DNA from: Mucilaginibacter sp. OK283 | Lineage (GTDB): Bacteria > Bacteroidota > Bacteroidia > Sphingobacteriales > Sphingobacteriaceae | Assembly: GCF_900110415.1 (NCBI RefSeq) | Contig: NZ_FODR01000007.1 | Span: forward strand, 62,001-126,000 | Direction: 5' to 3' | Length of the DNA stretch: 64,000 bases | In this document: one piece after another, positions 7,959-16,888 of the stretch | How the letters are laid out: every line of letters starts with the position of its first letter | Position numbering within the stretch: position 1 is the stretch's first letter | Program-made: the position numbers and the translations under genes | Notes under the pieces: model-generated | The model's input: only the letters and a program-made list of their open reading frames with translations | Databases searched by the model: none | What the model was told of the DNA's origin: nothing

Positions 7959-8315
7959 ATGAAACGTTTTGTATATATCATCACCGACAGAAACAGGAAA
8001 AACCTTCATGTAGGCTTATGTTCAGACCTGGTAAAAACGCTGCAGTTTTACAGCGATATGCCAACCTTATTTTTTGATAGCGCACAGCAGCTTAACCGTT
8101 TAGTGTATTTTGAAGAGATTAATACCGAAGAGCAGGCGATGGAACGCTTTAAAACAGTAAGCACCTATACAAGGCCCCAAAAAGAAAAAATGATCAGACC
8201 GGTTAACCCTGATTGGGTAGATCTGACCATTGGCTTAAAATATGAAAGCGGGATACGTACCAGGCCGCAATTGCGCCCGTCGGTAAACGCCAACAGGCGT
8301 GCTATTACTTTTTAA
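7959..8315 (+). CDS. GIY-YIG domain protein, probably catalytically degenerate
   Basis: A 118-residue protein with the outline of a stand-alone GIY-YIG (UvrC-N/YhbQ-like) nuclease domain. VYIITD and HVGLCSDL take the place of the two GIY/YIG strands, RLVYFEEI holds the expected metal-binding Glu, and PVNPDWVDL is the usual C-terminal signature. The conserved catalytic Arg that follows the YIG strand is missing: the stretch reads DLVKTLQFYSDM. The central YYT-type Tyr pattern is also altered. It may be non-nucleolytic or use another residue. It is divergent from the S24 repressor, with shared control plausible. Its 3' end overlaps the convergent msrB gene by 11 nt. Confidence 0.72.
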   Translation: MKRFVYIITDRNRKNLHVGLCSDLVKTLQFYSDMPTLFFDSAQQLNRLVYFEEINTEEQAMERFKTVSTYTRPQKEKMIRPVNPDWVDLTIGLKYESGIRTRPQLRPSVNANRRAITF

Positions 8316-8790
8316 TAAATTTTAAAGCACCCGAATTCATGCAAAAACGTTTGCCGCCGCGGTCGGCAGGGCCGTCGTCAAAAACGTGACCAAGGTGTAG
8401 CCCAGTGCTTTTTTCGATAACTTCGTCGCGGCTCATGCCGTAGCTGTTATCAGTAACAATAGCAACTTTTTTGGGGTCGACAGCTTTTACGAAGCTTGGC
8501 CACCCTGTACCGCTATCAAATTTATCCTCAGAACTGAATAATACTTCGCCTGTGGCAGCGCTTACATAAACACCCTTTTCGTGGTTGTTCCAGTATTCGT
8601 TTTTAAAAGGAGGTTCGGTTCCGCTTTCAACCATAATGTAGTATTGGTTGGGCGTAAGTGTTTTTTTCCACTCCGCCGCTGGTTTACTTAGCTTGTGTTT
8701 TGCCTGGCCGTTGCTGTTTTGGCAGCCAAAAGCTGTTATAACGCTTATTATAGCTATAGCAAAAATTGATTTTCTCATTACTTTATTCAT
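8305..8790 (-). CDS. msrB: Peptide-methionine (R)-S-oxide reductase, lipoprotein form
   Basis: Reduces methionine-R-sulfoxide in proteins. Family signatures are TPNQYYIMVESGTEPPF, DSGTGWPSF, LGHVFDDGP and the catalytic RFCMNSGALKF with Cys at about 150. The zinc-binding CxxC pairs found in many MsrB proteins are absent, so this is the zinc-free type. No obvious resolving Cys is visible in the catalytic domain. The start at 8790 gives a signal peptide ending in the lipobox ITAFGC, which implies attachment in the envelope and a role in repairing periplasmic or outer-membrane proteins. An ATG at 8778 is equally good; the longer reading to 8856 is unlikely. Convergent overlap with the GIY-YIG gene. 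Confidence 0.93.
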   Translation of the reverse strand: MNKVMRKSIFAIAIISVITAFGCQNSNGQAKHKLSKPAAEWKKTLTPNQYYIMVESGTEPPFKNEYWNNHEKGVYVSAATGEVLFSSEDKFDSGTGWPSFVKAVDPKKVAIVTDNSYGMSRDEVIEKSTGLHLGHVFDDGPADRGGKRFCMNSGALKFIKK

Positions 8791-8911
8791 TTCGTTTTTT
8801 TTTGAACTATGATTTTGCCCTGTTAGTCGTAAAATCGGATTTATCCTTACAACCAATTATAGTTAAAATACGAAATTGCAGTTTAGGCGGTTTGTCATCT
8901 CATAGTACAAT

Positions 8912-9499
8912 TTATATAACTTTTGCCTTAGGTAGCAGTACCTTGTTTACCACATGTAGCATCCCGTTATTTTGCTCAATATCAAAACGGCTAATAATGC
9001 ATTCTCCTCCATTTTCATCAATCAAAACAATATTGCGGTTTGCATCAATCTTTGCTTTAAGTTTATTGCCCGCAAGGGTAGTAAATGTAGCTGCACCTTT
9101 ATTCTTATTAATCTGTTTTTCAATATCTTTTGCTTTAAACCAGCCGGCTATGGCGTGGTAACTCAAAATACTGGTAAGTTCCCAAATATGTGATGGTTTC
9201 ATCAACGAATCGAGCCTTCCTGCAGGTAAATTCTGAAAGGCACCATTCACAGGAACAAATATGGTAATAGGTCCACGGCTTTGGAAAGTTAATGCAAGGT
9301 TTGCGGTTTTAATAAAATTGTAAAATACCGATAGGTCTTTGGATATAGCTAAGTTTTTAATAATGTCGTTAGCGGATCGCATGCTATCGCCCGCTGCAAC
9401 TTTTAGCGGGCCAATTGCTTTAGGATTTACCGCCTTTGTTTGCGCAAATAACATAGTACCTAATAAAAGTAAGGCAGCAAGCATTATCAAATTTTTCAT
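8912..9499 (-). CDS. Secreted fasciclin (FAS1) domain protein
   Basis: A 195-residue exported protein. A signal peptide (AALLLLGTMLFAQ) is followed by one FAS1 domain at about residues 45-190. The two conserved FAS1 blocks are visible: GPITIFVPVNGAFQNLP (H1-like) and GMLHVVNKVLLPKA (H2-like), with LSYHAIAGWF between them. FAS1 domains mediate cell-surface or matrix adhesion. In Bacteroidota they are common as small secreted proteins with unknown ligands. It is a single gene whose stop lies 55 bp from the msrB leader on the same strand. There is no lipobox, so it is periplasmic or released. Confidence 0.88.
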   Translation of the reverse strand: MKNLIMLAALLLLGTMLFAQTKAVNPKAIGPLKVAAGDSMRSANDIIKNLAISKDLSVFYNFIKTANLALTFQSRGPITIFVPVNGAFQNLPAGRLDSLMKPSHIWELTSILSYHAIAGWFKAKDIEKQINKNKGAATFTTLAGNKLKAKIDANRNIVLIDENGGECIISRFDIEQNNGMLHVVNKVLLPKAKVI

Positions 9500-9567
9500 A
9501 GTGGTTGGTTACAGGTATAACAATCAAACAGTTAACTGTTTTTGCTAATTTAAGTTTTAAATAAAAA

Positions 9568-9586
9568 AAGCGGCGCACGGCCGCTT
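9568..9586 (-). terminator. Intrinsic terminator of the 1072-aa fusion gene
   Basis: Stem AAGCGGC/GCCGCTT (9568-9574 and 9580-9586), loop of 5 nt, followed on the minus strand by seven T residues. It lies 27 nt after the stop at 9613. The same stem sequence is used by the terminator at 6607-6625. Confidence 0.88.
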
Positions 9587-9612
9587 AAATATATTAAAAA
9601 AGGAGACGGGTA

Positions 9613-12600
9613 TTACCAACCTGGTGTAAAGCCCAATCCAAACACAGGTTTCTTTACATCGGTGCGGTTAAAAGGAATTGCCAGGTACGGTTCCAGCACA
9701 AAAGCCCCAAAAACGTTTACCCTTAATGAAATGCCGGCGCTTAAAGCGGGTACACGGCCATATGTTGTATTAAATACAGGATTGCCGTTGCTATCAACTT
9801 GTGGTGCACCATTTTCATCCACAACAGCTGTCCGGCTTAAAACCGGAGGGTTTTTCTGGAAATAGATATGTTCGCCGGCATTCCAGGCCAGGCCTGCATC
9901 AAAAAACAGGTTCAGATCGGTAAACAGGAATTTAGATTTGATTTGGGCCAATTTTTCGGGCCCCGTAAATGGCAGGCGGGTTTCAAAGTTAAATATCGCC
10001 ATCCTACTGCCTGATAGCTGGTCGATATTAAAGCCGTTTGACGCCTTGCTGTTGTTATTGTAAAAGGTTTGCCCTTCATAGCCCCTGATGTAAAAGGGAT
10101 AACCTATAAATAGGGGATAAATGCCGTTTGAATCGCCAAAGCGGCCGTAGCCATAAAAGCGGGCTGCAAATGTAACCGGCTCAACACGTACGTATTTACG
10201 AAGATCAATAGTTGGAGAGAAGAATTTGTAGGTGCCAAAATTGTAACCGGCTTCTAATCGGTACCTGAAACCATTCAAAGGAGCGGTTACCCCAAAAAAG
10301 GAGTTATCGCCAACCAGGGCTGTCGACAGTTGGAAAAGCGCATATGATTTTAAATTATAATTAAGCAGGGCGCTTTCTTCAGCATTGGCAATTTTCTTTT
10401 TATCCGAGTTGAGATAGGTGTAGTTTAACGTGGTATTGTTATTGGCGTCGGTTAATGTATCAATTTTATAGGTATCGCTATACCGGTCAACACGATAAGA
10501 GTTATAAGAGGCACCGGCGCTTACTTCAAAACGGTTTGTTTTATTGATAGGATAGGAGGTAAATACCCTGGCGGCATCTTCAAAATTGCGGATGATATCC
10601 GTATTCTGCGATAATACTTTTACATTTTTGCCGCCTACATTTTGTGTTGGGAAAGTTTCGGTTTGTAAACCAAAAAGGTAGGGAATATGTGATATTCCTG
10701 TACCCAAATTCCACCTGCCGGTTTGGTTTACGTATGTTACGGCAGCGCCGGAATCGTAAATTTGCCCGTTGACGGATGCTGCAGCGAATATTTGGTTGCG
10801 GCCCAATATATCGCTGAACACACCCTGGATACCACTTGACAGACTGGTGCCGTAAAAGCTGCTTACCCCAATGCCAACACCGCTGCCTGCCAGGTAATCA
10901 AGCTTAAATTTAGGGCGATAGGGGATTTCTTTTACAGAATCTGCCGGGATTTTCCGGTAAGCCAGGAAGTTGTTCAGGTTCGAATTGATCAGATCGACGC
11001 CAACTGCACGAGGAGGGGGCAGCATAGCGGCGCTAAAATCTACTGCCTGCGGTTGTAATGCAATGGACTTAAACGCCGATGCTTTGGCGTTGTACAAGGC
11101 GTATTTTTGCGCCCGGTAATAGGAATATACCACATCATCATTAGCAGAGATACTTAACGCAGGCGAAAATTCGGTAATACCACAGATGCCGGTAAACAGA
11201 TCGGTCATTTGTTCAACCTGGCCCGTGCTGATGGTGTAGCGGTACATGTTGCGGAAACCATCCCTGTTGGACAGGAAGTAGATTTGCGAACCATCGGCTG
11301 AGTATTGCGGATTTAAATTGTTGGCCCCGTTAAATATTTTTATATCGGTCACTTTGCCGGTGGCCAGGTCAAGTTCGGCCAGGTTAAAGGTGATGGCCTG
11401 TTCTAATGATTGGTCGTAAGTGGAGCGATCACTTGAAAACAGAACTTTTTTGCCGTCTCGGGAATAGGTTGGCTGGTAATCGGTGTATTTATCGTTGGTA
11501 AGCTGAGTAACTTTTTTTGTGTCGAAATTATAGGAATACAAATCGCTTTGGCCCTCAACAAGCCCGGTAAAAACAATGTCCTTACCATCGGGCGACCAGG
11601 ATAAGTTACTAAACTGCTCTGCCTGCTCCATCGATACATCATCAAGAACTCGTCCGTTGTTGATATCAACTACTTCCATGCGGTTACGCCCCTTGCTGAA
11701 CACACTGAACGCGAACCGCTTGCTGTCCGGCGACCAGGCGCCGGCCGACTCGATAAAGTTAAACTCATCTATGTGGGTATTTGATACCTTGCTTGTGAGC
11801 TTTCGTAAAATTTTACCCGTTCGGGCATCGGCCAGGTAAAGGTCAATACTAAACAAACTTTTGGCAGATAGAAAGGCCAGGTATTTACCATCGGGGCTTA
11901 CCGCCGGGGCTACCACAAGGTCGCCGCCGTTGTCTTTATCTACCAGTTTTAAACCAACAGGCTTTTGTACAGTGTCCTTTAAAAATGGCTTGTAGGTGCT
12001 TTCTATTGAGTTTTTCCAAAGGCGGGATAGCGTTTTATCATCATATCCAAAAGTTCGCCTGATCCCATAAGCAAGGCCATAGCGGGCGGTATTTTTGAAG
12101 AAGGGTACAATTACGGTATCTCCGTAAGTTGACCCTAAAAACGACCAAAAGGCTTCTCCGTAGCGGTACGGGAAATATTTGTTACTCTCCGTCAGATCGC
12201 GAACCGTAGGGATGTCGTGGTTCAGATAAGCATCGCGCATCCACATCGCGGTGTAGGCATCTTTTTTACCTAAGGAAAGATACTCGGCCATACCTTCTAT
12301 CATCCACAGTGGAATGTTATTGATGTTCTCGAAATTCTCATTTTGATTGCCACCTAACAGTGCATGGTATTGAAAAGCGTGCACCAATTCGTGCCCTATT
12401 ACGTGGCGCGTCATTTGGTTTGTTTCCATCACCGGCATTACTACTCGGTTTTTTAAACCTTCGGTAATACCGCCTGTGCCTACACCAATTTCGCCATCAA
12501 TTGCGGTAGTTTGCTGAAAATCGGGGTGATTGGCATATAAAATGATTGGGTTGGCTGTTTTGAATGTGTCCTTAAAAACCTGTTGGTGCAGGGTGTACCA

Positions 12601-12831
12601 CAATTCGCTTTCCTGGGCAAAGCGTTTAATCATGCTATCGTTTTTGATGTAATAGTAGATTTCGAAATGTGGGGTTTTATAAACTTTAAACTTGAGGTTT
12701 TTATACCGTACTTTATTTTGACCGAAATATTGCGCCCTGGCACTGTTGCTGATGAGCAGCGAGCAGATAAGGCATACCAATATAAAGCTGAACTTTTTAG
12801 CGTTGTTTAACAATGAGTAGGTTTTATTCAT
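9613..12831 (-). CDS. Secreted gluzincin-type peptidase / WD40-like propeller / outer-membrane barrel fusion
   Basis: A 1072-residue protein in three parts. After a signal peptide (about 1-34), residues 45-290 form a peptidase-MA-like metalloprotease with HELVH at 147-151 and a likely third zinc ligand in WMIEGMAEY (Glu179 or Glu183). Residues 300-570 hold at least five PD40/TolB-type propeller repeats (SPDGKYLAF, SPDSKRFAF, SPDGKDIVF, SRDGKKVLF, SADGSQIYF). From about 640 the chain is Tyr/Gly/Asn-rich amphipathic sequence ending in FGLGFTPGW, as in bacterial surface antigen/D15 (BamA-like) beta barrels with a terminal Trp. It is probably an outer-membrane barrel presenting a propeller and a protease. 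Substrate and side of the membrane are unknown. It lies downstream of the PBP gene after a hairpin. Confidence 0.85.
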   Translation of the reverse strand: MNKTYSLLNNAKKFSFILVCLICSLLISNSARAQYFGQNKVRYKNLKFKVYKTPHFEIYYYIKNDSMIKRFAQESELWYTLHQQVFKDTFKTANPIILYANHPDFQQTTAIDGEIGVGTGGITEGLKNRVVMPVMETNQMTRHVIGHELVHAFQYHALLGGNQNENFENINNIPLWMIEGMAEYLSLGKKDAYTAMWMRDAYLNHDIPTVRDLTESNKYFPYRYGEAFWSFLGSTYGDTVIVPFFKNTARYGLAYGIRRTFGYDDKTLSRLWKNSIESTYKPFLKDTVQKPVGLKLVDKDNGGDLVVAPAVSPDGKYLAFLSAKSLFSIDLYLADARTGKILRKLTSKVSNTHIDEFNFIESAGAWSPDSKRFAFSVFSKGRNRMEVVDINNGRVLDDVSMEQAEQFSNLSWSPDGKDIVFTGLVEGQSDLYSYNFDTKKVTQLTNDKYTDYQPTYSRDGKKVLFSSDRSTYDQSLEQAITFNLAELDLATGKVTDIKIFNGANNLNPQYSADGSQIYFLSNRDGFRNMYRYTISTGQVEQMTDLFTGICGITEFSPALSISANDDVVYSYYRAQKYALYNAKASAFKSIALQPQAVDFSAAMLPPPRAVGVDLINSNLNNFLAYRKIPADSVKEIPYRPKFKLDYLAGSGVGIGVSSFYGTSLSSGIQGVFSDILGRNQIFAAASVNGQIYDSGAAVTYVNQTGRWNLGTGISHIPYLFGLQTETFPTQNVGGKNVKVLSQNTDIIRNFEDAARVFTSYPINKTNRFEVSAGASYNSYRVDRYSDTYKIDTLTDANNNTTLNYTYLNSDKKKIANAEESALLNYNLKSYALFQLSTALVGDNSFFGVTAPLNGFRYRLEAGYNFGTYKFFSPTIDLRKYVRVEPVTFAARFYGYGRFGDSNGIYPLFIGYPFYIRGYEGQTFYNNNSKASNGFNIDQLSGSRMAIFNFETRLPFTGPEKLAQIKSKFLFTDLNLFFDAGLAWNAGEHIYFQKNPPVLSRTAVVDENGAPQVDSNGNPVFNTTYGRVPALSAGISLRVNVFGAFVLEPYLAIPFNRTDVKKPVFGLGFTPGW

Positions 12832-12868
12832 AATTCAAACTAAATAGAATACGGCTAATTTAATGAAT

Positions 12869-12896
12869 AATCGGCAGGCTGCAGGGCCTGCCGATT
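12869..12896 (-). terminator. Hairpin downstream of the PBP gene
   Basis: Perfect 11-bp stem AATCGGCAGGC/GCCTGCCGATT (12869-12879 and 12886-12896) with a 6-nt loop, 45 nt after the PBP stop. The following minus-strand sequence is only moderately T-rich, so it may attenuate rather than fully stop transcription into the next gene. Confidence 0.6.
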
Positions 12897-12941
12897 GATA
12901 TTTAAAACTTGTATATGAACTTTTAATCCCCTTAAAATGCC

Positions 12942-15272
12942 CTATTTTTGATTGGCGGGCGTTGTTTCGGGGTTCTCCGGCGTGCTGGCAGCCGGTGTTG
13001 GTATAACGTTGGTGGTATCAATAGGGTTGCTTGTACTATCTACCTCTGTAGTATCAGCGGCAATATGCGGCGACGGACAATTATAGTTTTTGGTGATCTT
13101 GCTCCATGGTTTTGGAAAAGGCCCGTAAGTATAGCCCAGTTTTGGATCGGCATAAACCTTCTCCATAAAACGGCCAAAAATGGGCAGGGCAGTGTGTGAT
13201 CCTTCGCCGGTTTCGGACGATGTAAAGTGTACGCTTCTGTCGTCAGCACCAACCCAAACACCGGTAACCAAATCTTTTGTTATACCCATGTACCATCCGT
13301 CGACATAATCAGATGAAGTGCCGGTTTTGCCGCCAATCTGGTTATCCTTTTTCCAAAGGCCAGGGTATTCCCACAGGGCTTGCGAGGTGCCTCCCGGTTC
13401 TTCCATACCACCACGGAACATATAAAGCATAAGCCACGCGGTTTCCTCGCTCAATACTTTTTCTTGTTTCAACTCAAATTCGTCAATTACATTACCCTGT
13501 TGGTCTGTAATTTTGGTGACCAGCAAAGGATCTATCTTTTGGCCTTTATTCAGGAATGTGCTGTATGCACGTACCATTTCATAAACCGAAACGTCATTAG
13601 ATCCTAACGATACCGAGGGTACCGATTTTAATGGGCTTTCGATACCGCATTTGTGCGCGTACTGTACAATTTTATCCCAGCCAACTTTTTCGGTAAGCTG
13701 CGCGGTAATTGAGTTAACCGATTTACCCATAGCCCATCGTAGCGACATTTCCTGGTACGAAAAATGAAAATCGGCATTATTAGGCTGCCATACTTCGTCT
13801 TTACCGTTGTCCTTATATTTTATGGTTACTGGCTGATCGGTGAATTTATCGCAGGGCGTGTAGCCGTTATCAAGCGCCGTTAAATAGGCAAATGGCTTAA
13901 AGGTAGAACCTGCCTGCCTTCTTGATTGGTTTACGTGATCGTAATTGAAAAAACGATGGTCGATGCCGCCAATCCAAACCTTTATTTTACCGGTAGATGG
14001 TTCAAGCGTCATCATGCCGGTATTTAACAGTTTGGCGTAGTATTTAATAGAGTCGATAGTCGAAAATGTGGTATCCTGCTCACCGTGCCAGGTAAAAACG
14101 GTCATCCGTTTTTTAGTTTTAAAGTACTCGCTTATTTTTAAGGTGTCACCGCCAAATTTTTTATCCAGCAATTTGTATATAGGAAGTTTTTGCTCGTTTT
14201 TTAAAATGAAATCTTTAATTTCTACACCCTTCGAATCGCGCCACGGATTTTTATTGCCCCATAGGTTGTAAAAACGTTTTTGCAGCATTTTCATTTTTTC
14301 GGCAACAGCCTCTTCGGCATATTGCTGCATCCGCGAGTCTATGGTTGTATAAATTTTCAATCCATCCTCATATAAATCATACCCATTATCCTTACACCAT
14401 TTATCCAGCCATTTTTCAACCGCGCGGCGAAGGTAGGAGTCGCCATGTGAATCTTCTTCTACATAGCTCAAATCGAGTTTTATGGGCGATTGTGAACTGC
14501 TTGTGTATTGGTCTTTAGTAATGGAACCATTTTTAAGCATCTGGCCTAAAACCGTATTTCTGCGTTCGGTAGCACGTTCAGGATTGCGGATAGGATTATA
14601 GCTGGATGTGGCTTTCAGCATACCTATAAGCAAAGCAGCTTCACCGGGACTAACCTGGTCAGGTTGTTTGTTAAAATATTTTAATGTGGCTGTTTTTATG
14701 CCAAAAGTATTGTTGCCAAAAGGGACCGTATTAAAATATAATTCAAGAATTTTTTGCTTGCTATATACGTGTTCAATTTTAAACGCAGTAAGCCACTCTT
14801 TAAACTTATATACAACGGTATTTATAAGAGGCACTTTGCGGATAAAGCCCTGGGATTTGCGCTTACGTGTTTCAAAAAGGTTTTTGGCAAGTTGTTGTGT
14901 AATGGTACTGCCGCCCCGCCGCTCGCCTTTAGCCGTTGAAACCATACTGGTAAAAAACGAATAAAAATCGACACCACCATGACTGTAAAAACGCACGTCT
15001 TCGGTTGAAATAAGCGCGTTTATAAGGTTGGGTGAAATATGCTTTAAATCAACGGGCGAGCGGTTTTCTTTATAGTATTGGCCTATCAGTTTACCATCGG
15101 CAGTAAAAACCTCCGAGCCCACAGAAAGCACAGGGGTCTTAATATCCTGCATGTCAGGTGAATAACCAAAAAGCCAAAGGAAGTTGAGCTCTATAGAGCA
15201 AAAAAAGATGATAACGAAGTATATGAAGATAACAAGGAATCGCAGAAACCGGTTTCGTATTTCTCTGAACAT
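12942..15272 (-). CDS. Class A penicillin-binding protein (PBP1A-type transglycosylase/transpeptidase)
   Basis: Bifunctional peptidoglycan synthase. One N-terminal membrane anchor (about residues 10-36) is followed by a GT51 glycosyltransferase with EDVRFYSHGG (catalytic Glu91) and GGSTITQQLAKNL. The transpeptidase has AGSTFKPF (S-x-x-K, active Ser near 457), KSVNSI (S-x-N) and GGKTGTSSD (K-T-G near 649). The C terminus is a low-complexity Thr/Pro/Glu tail of about 45 residues, likely disordered and periplasmic. The length of 776 residues is normal for the family. It stands alone with its own hairpin. No partner lipoprotein gene (LpoA-like) or PbpC-type neighbour is seen. Confidence 0.95.
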   Translation of the reverse strand: MFREIRNRFLRFLVIFIYFVIIFFCSIELNFLWLFGYSPDMQDIKTPVLSVGSEVFTADGKLIGQYYKENRSPVDLKHISPNLINALISTEDVRFYSHGGVDFYSFFTSMVSTAKGERRGGSTITQQLAKNLFETRKRKSQGFIRKVPLINTVVYKFKEWLTAFKIEHVYSKQKILELYFNTVPFGNNTFGIKTATLKYFNKQPDQVSPGEAALLIGMLKATSSYNPIRNPERATERRNTVLGQMLKNGSITKDQYTSSSQSPIKLDLSYVEEDSHGDSYLRRAVEKWLDKWCKDNGYDLYEDGLKIYTTIDSRMQQYAEEAVAEKMKMLQKRFYNLWGNKNPWRDSKGVEIKDFILKNEQKLPIYKLLDKKFGGDTLKISEYFKTKKRMTVFTWHGEQDTTFSTIDSIKYYAKLLNTGMMTLEPSTGKIKVWIGGIDHRFFNYDHVNQSRRQAGSTFKPFAYLTALDNGYTPCDKFTDQPVTIKYKDNGKDEVWQPNNADFHFSYQEMSLRWAMGKSVNSITAQLTEKVGWDKIVQYAHKCGIESPLKSVPSVSLGSNDVSVYEMVRAYSTFLNKGQKIDPLLVTKITDQQGNVIDEFELKQEKVLSEETAWLMLYMFRGGMEEPGGTSQALWEYPGLWKKDNQIGGKTGTSSDYVDGWYMGITKDLVTGVWVGADDRSVHFTSSETGEGSHTALPIFGRFMEKVYADPKLGYTYGPFPKPWSKITKNYNCPSPHIAADTTEVDSTSNPIDTTNVIPTPAASTPENPETTPANQK

Positions 15273-15545
15273 TGGGTAAAGATGTAAAATTATGGCGCTA
15301 AATCATAGCCCGAAACAAATATTAATATGTGTAGTTTATATAAAGCTAAATATATACCAGCCGACTGCCTTTTATTTAATAAAGGCCTAAAATTTCCATA
15401 ATATAATTTGATGTTGCCTTAAACGGTAACTTATATTTAGGTTTGAATAGTGGCGTAGTACATTAGCTAAAAATAAACTTTTATTATCAACGCAATTTTA
15501 ATACCTAAATTTCATGTTAACAACGTGTAAAACAAAATTTTTATC

Positions 15546-16424
15546 ATGAGTAATATCGTCAAAAAGTTTAAAGTCGAAAATGGTAAGGGATTTAAGCTGG
15601 GAGACTTCGATCCGGCGTATTCTGACGGATTTAAAAAAATCGAGGCCCGAAAGACATTAAAAGACCTGATAGATGAAACATTTGACTTGCAGACAGAACT
15701 TTACGCGGCCAATAAATATGCCCTGCTCATCATTTTCCAGGCGATGGATGCCGCCGGGAAAGATAGCGCTATTGAACATACATTATCGGGCTTAAACCCG
15801 CAGGGCTGCCAGGTTTATAGTTTTAAACAACCCAGTCCCGAAGATTATGAACACGACTTTCTGTGGCGGCATTACCGGTCGTTACCAGAAAGGGGGCGCA
15901 TAGGTATCCACAACAGGTCGCATTATGAAAATGTATTAGTAACCAAGGTACATCCCGATTTGTTGCTAAAAGAGCATTTGCCTGGGATTAACGATGTAAA
16001 AGATGTTGATGGAAAGTTTTGGGATAAACGTTACGAAAGTATCCGGGCATTTGAAAAGCACCTTACGAATAACGGTACAGTTATTATTAAATTTTACCTG
16101 AATGTATCTAAGCAGGAGCAAAAGCTGCGTTTTTTAAAGCGGATTGATAACCCCAAAAAGAATTGGAAATTTTCGGCTGCCGATATTCAAGAGCGGGAAA
16201 AATGGGGGGACTATATGGATGCTTATGAAAAGGCAATAAAGGAAACCGCTACCGGTGATTGCCCCTGGTATGTAATCCCCGCTGATAAAAAATGGTTTAC
16301 ACGGATTGCCATTTCTACTGTCATTCTTGATACTCTAAAAGGATTGAAGCTGAAATACCCGGTGCTTGAAAAAGAAGAGAAGGATAAATTGGATGAATCC
16401 AAAAAGCAATTGGAAAAGGAGTAA
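15546..16424 (+). CDS. PPK2-family polyphosphate:nucleotide phosphotransferase
   Basis: Transfers phosphate from polyphosphate to (d)NDP or NMP in the cytoplasm, or makes polyphosphate in reverse. It has the P-loop MDAAGKDS (residues 67-74), the lid region FLWRHYRSLPERGRIGI, and the HNRSHYENVLV block that replaces the FDRSWYEEVLV form of classical PPK2. The Asn variant is typical of the 'PPK2-related, nucleotide phosphotransferase' subgroup. At 292 residues it is the single-domain form. Substrate class (AMP or ADP) cannot be read from these motifs. Upstream are 273 bp of AT-rich sequence without a clear promoter match. Its 3' end carries a hairpin shared with the convergent DUF4870 gene. Confidence 0.92.
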   Translation: MSNIVKKFKVENGKGFKLGDFDPAYSDGFKKIEARKTLKDLIDETFDLQTELYAANKYALLIIFQAMDAAGKDSAIEHTLSGLNPQGCQVYSFKQPSPEDYEHDFLWRHYRSLPERGRIGIHNRSHYENVLVTKVHPDLLLKEHLPGINDVKDVDGKFWDKRYESIRAFEKHLTNNGTVIIKFYLNVSKQEQKLRFLKRIDNPKKNWKFSAADIQEREKWGDYMDAYEKAIKETATGDCPWYVIPADKKWFTRIAISTVILDTLKGLKLKYPVLEKEEKDKLDESKKQLEKE

Positions 16425-16443
16425 ATCACCGCTCCAATTGCTT
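16404..16443 (-). terminator. Terminator of the DUF4870 gene, overlapping the ppk2 3' end
   Basis: Perfect 11-bp arms AAGCAATTGGA (16404-16414) and TCCAATTGCTT (16433-16443). On the minus strand the stem is followed by TTTTT. The left arm lies inside the last codons of the PPK2 gene, so the two convergent genes share it. Confidence 0.65.
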
Positions 16444-16455
16444 AATCGAACTTTG

Positions 16456-16809
16456 TTAAATGCCAGAAAATATATTTTGTGCAGGTTCTCCAATTAGCGG
16501 CATTGGTTTTCTTTCACCCTGGAGTGCGCCAAGCAGGCCAATCACCCAGATTACAAAAAGCGCAACCCGCACTACCCAAAGTATTGCTGCACCAAACGAA
16601 AAACCTACCGAAAAAAGTATAGCACCGGCGGCATACGATACGATCATAGACACGATGTGGAATAGCAGCGTTTGCCTCATTTGATAGCTTGCCTGATAGG
16701 TTTTGTTTTTTTGATACAGGGCAAAATAAGCAATAAGCCACCCTATAATGGTAAAATAACTGATGATGCCGGCTAATTTGCCATCATCGCTTGACGAATA
16801 GTTGCTCAT
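16456..16809 (-). CDS. DUF4870-like small membrane protein
   Basis: A 117-residue inner-membrane protein. After a polar start (SNYSSSDDGKLAGI) it has about three to four hydrophobic segments: ISYFTIIGWLIAYFALY, LLFHIVSMIVSYAAGAILF, and one or two helices in the stretch AAILWVVRVALFVIWVIGLL. The HTH-free pattern of 'GxxSYFTxIGWxIAY...Q.RQTLLFH' fits DUF4870/Tic20-like proteins common in Bacteroidota. No function is known for these. It stands alone and is convergent with the PPK2 gene. The short acidic N terminus and the C-terminal GERKPMPLIGEPAQN tail are predicted to be cytoplasmic. Confidence 0.75.
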   Translation of the reverse strand: MSNYSSSDDGKLAGIISYFTIIGWLIAYFALYQKNKTYQASYQMRQTLLFHIVSMIVSYAAGAILFSVGFSFGAAILWVVRVALFVIWVIGLLGALQGERKPMPLIGEPAQNIFSGI

Positions 16810-16888
16810 AGTAAAGAAGGTAATTTTGAGTGATAATTAATTATTAAAGCTAACCATATTTTGATCAAAAGAATAGTTTAATCACAAA

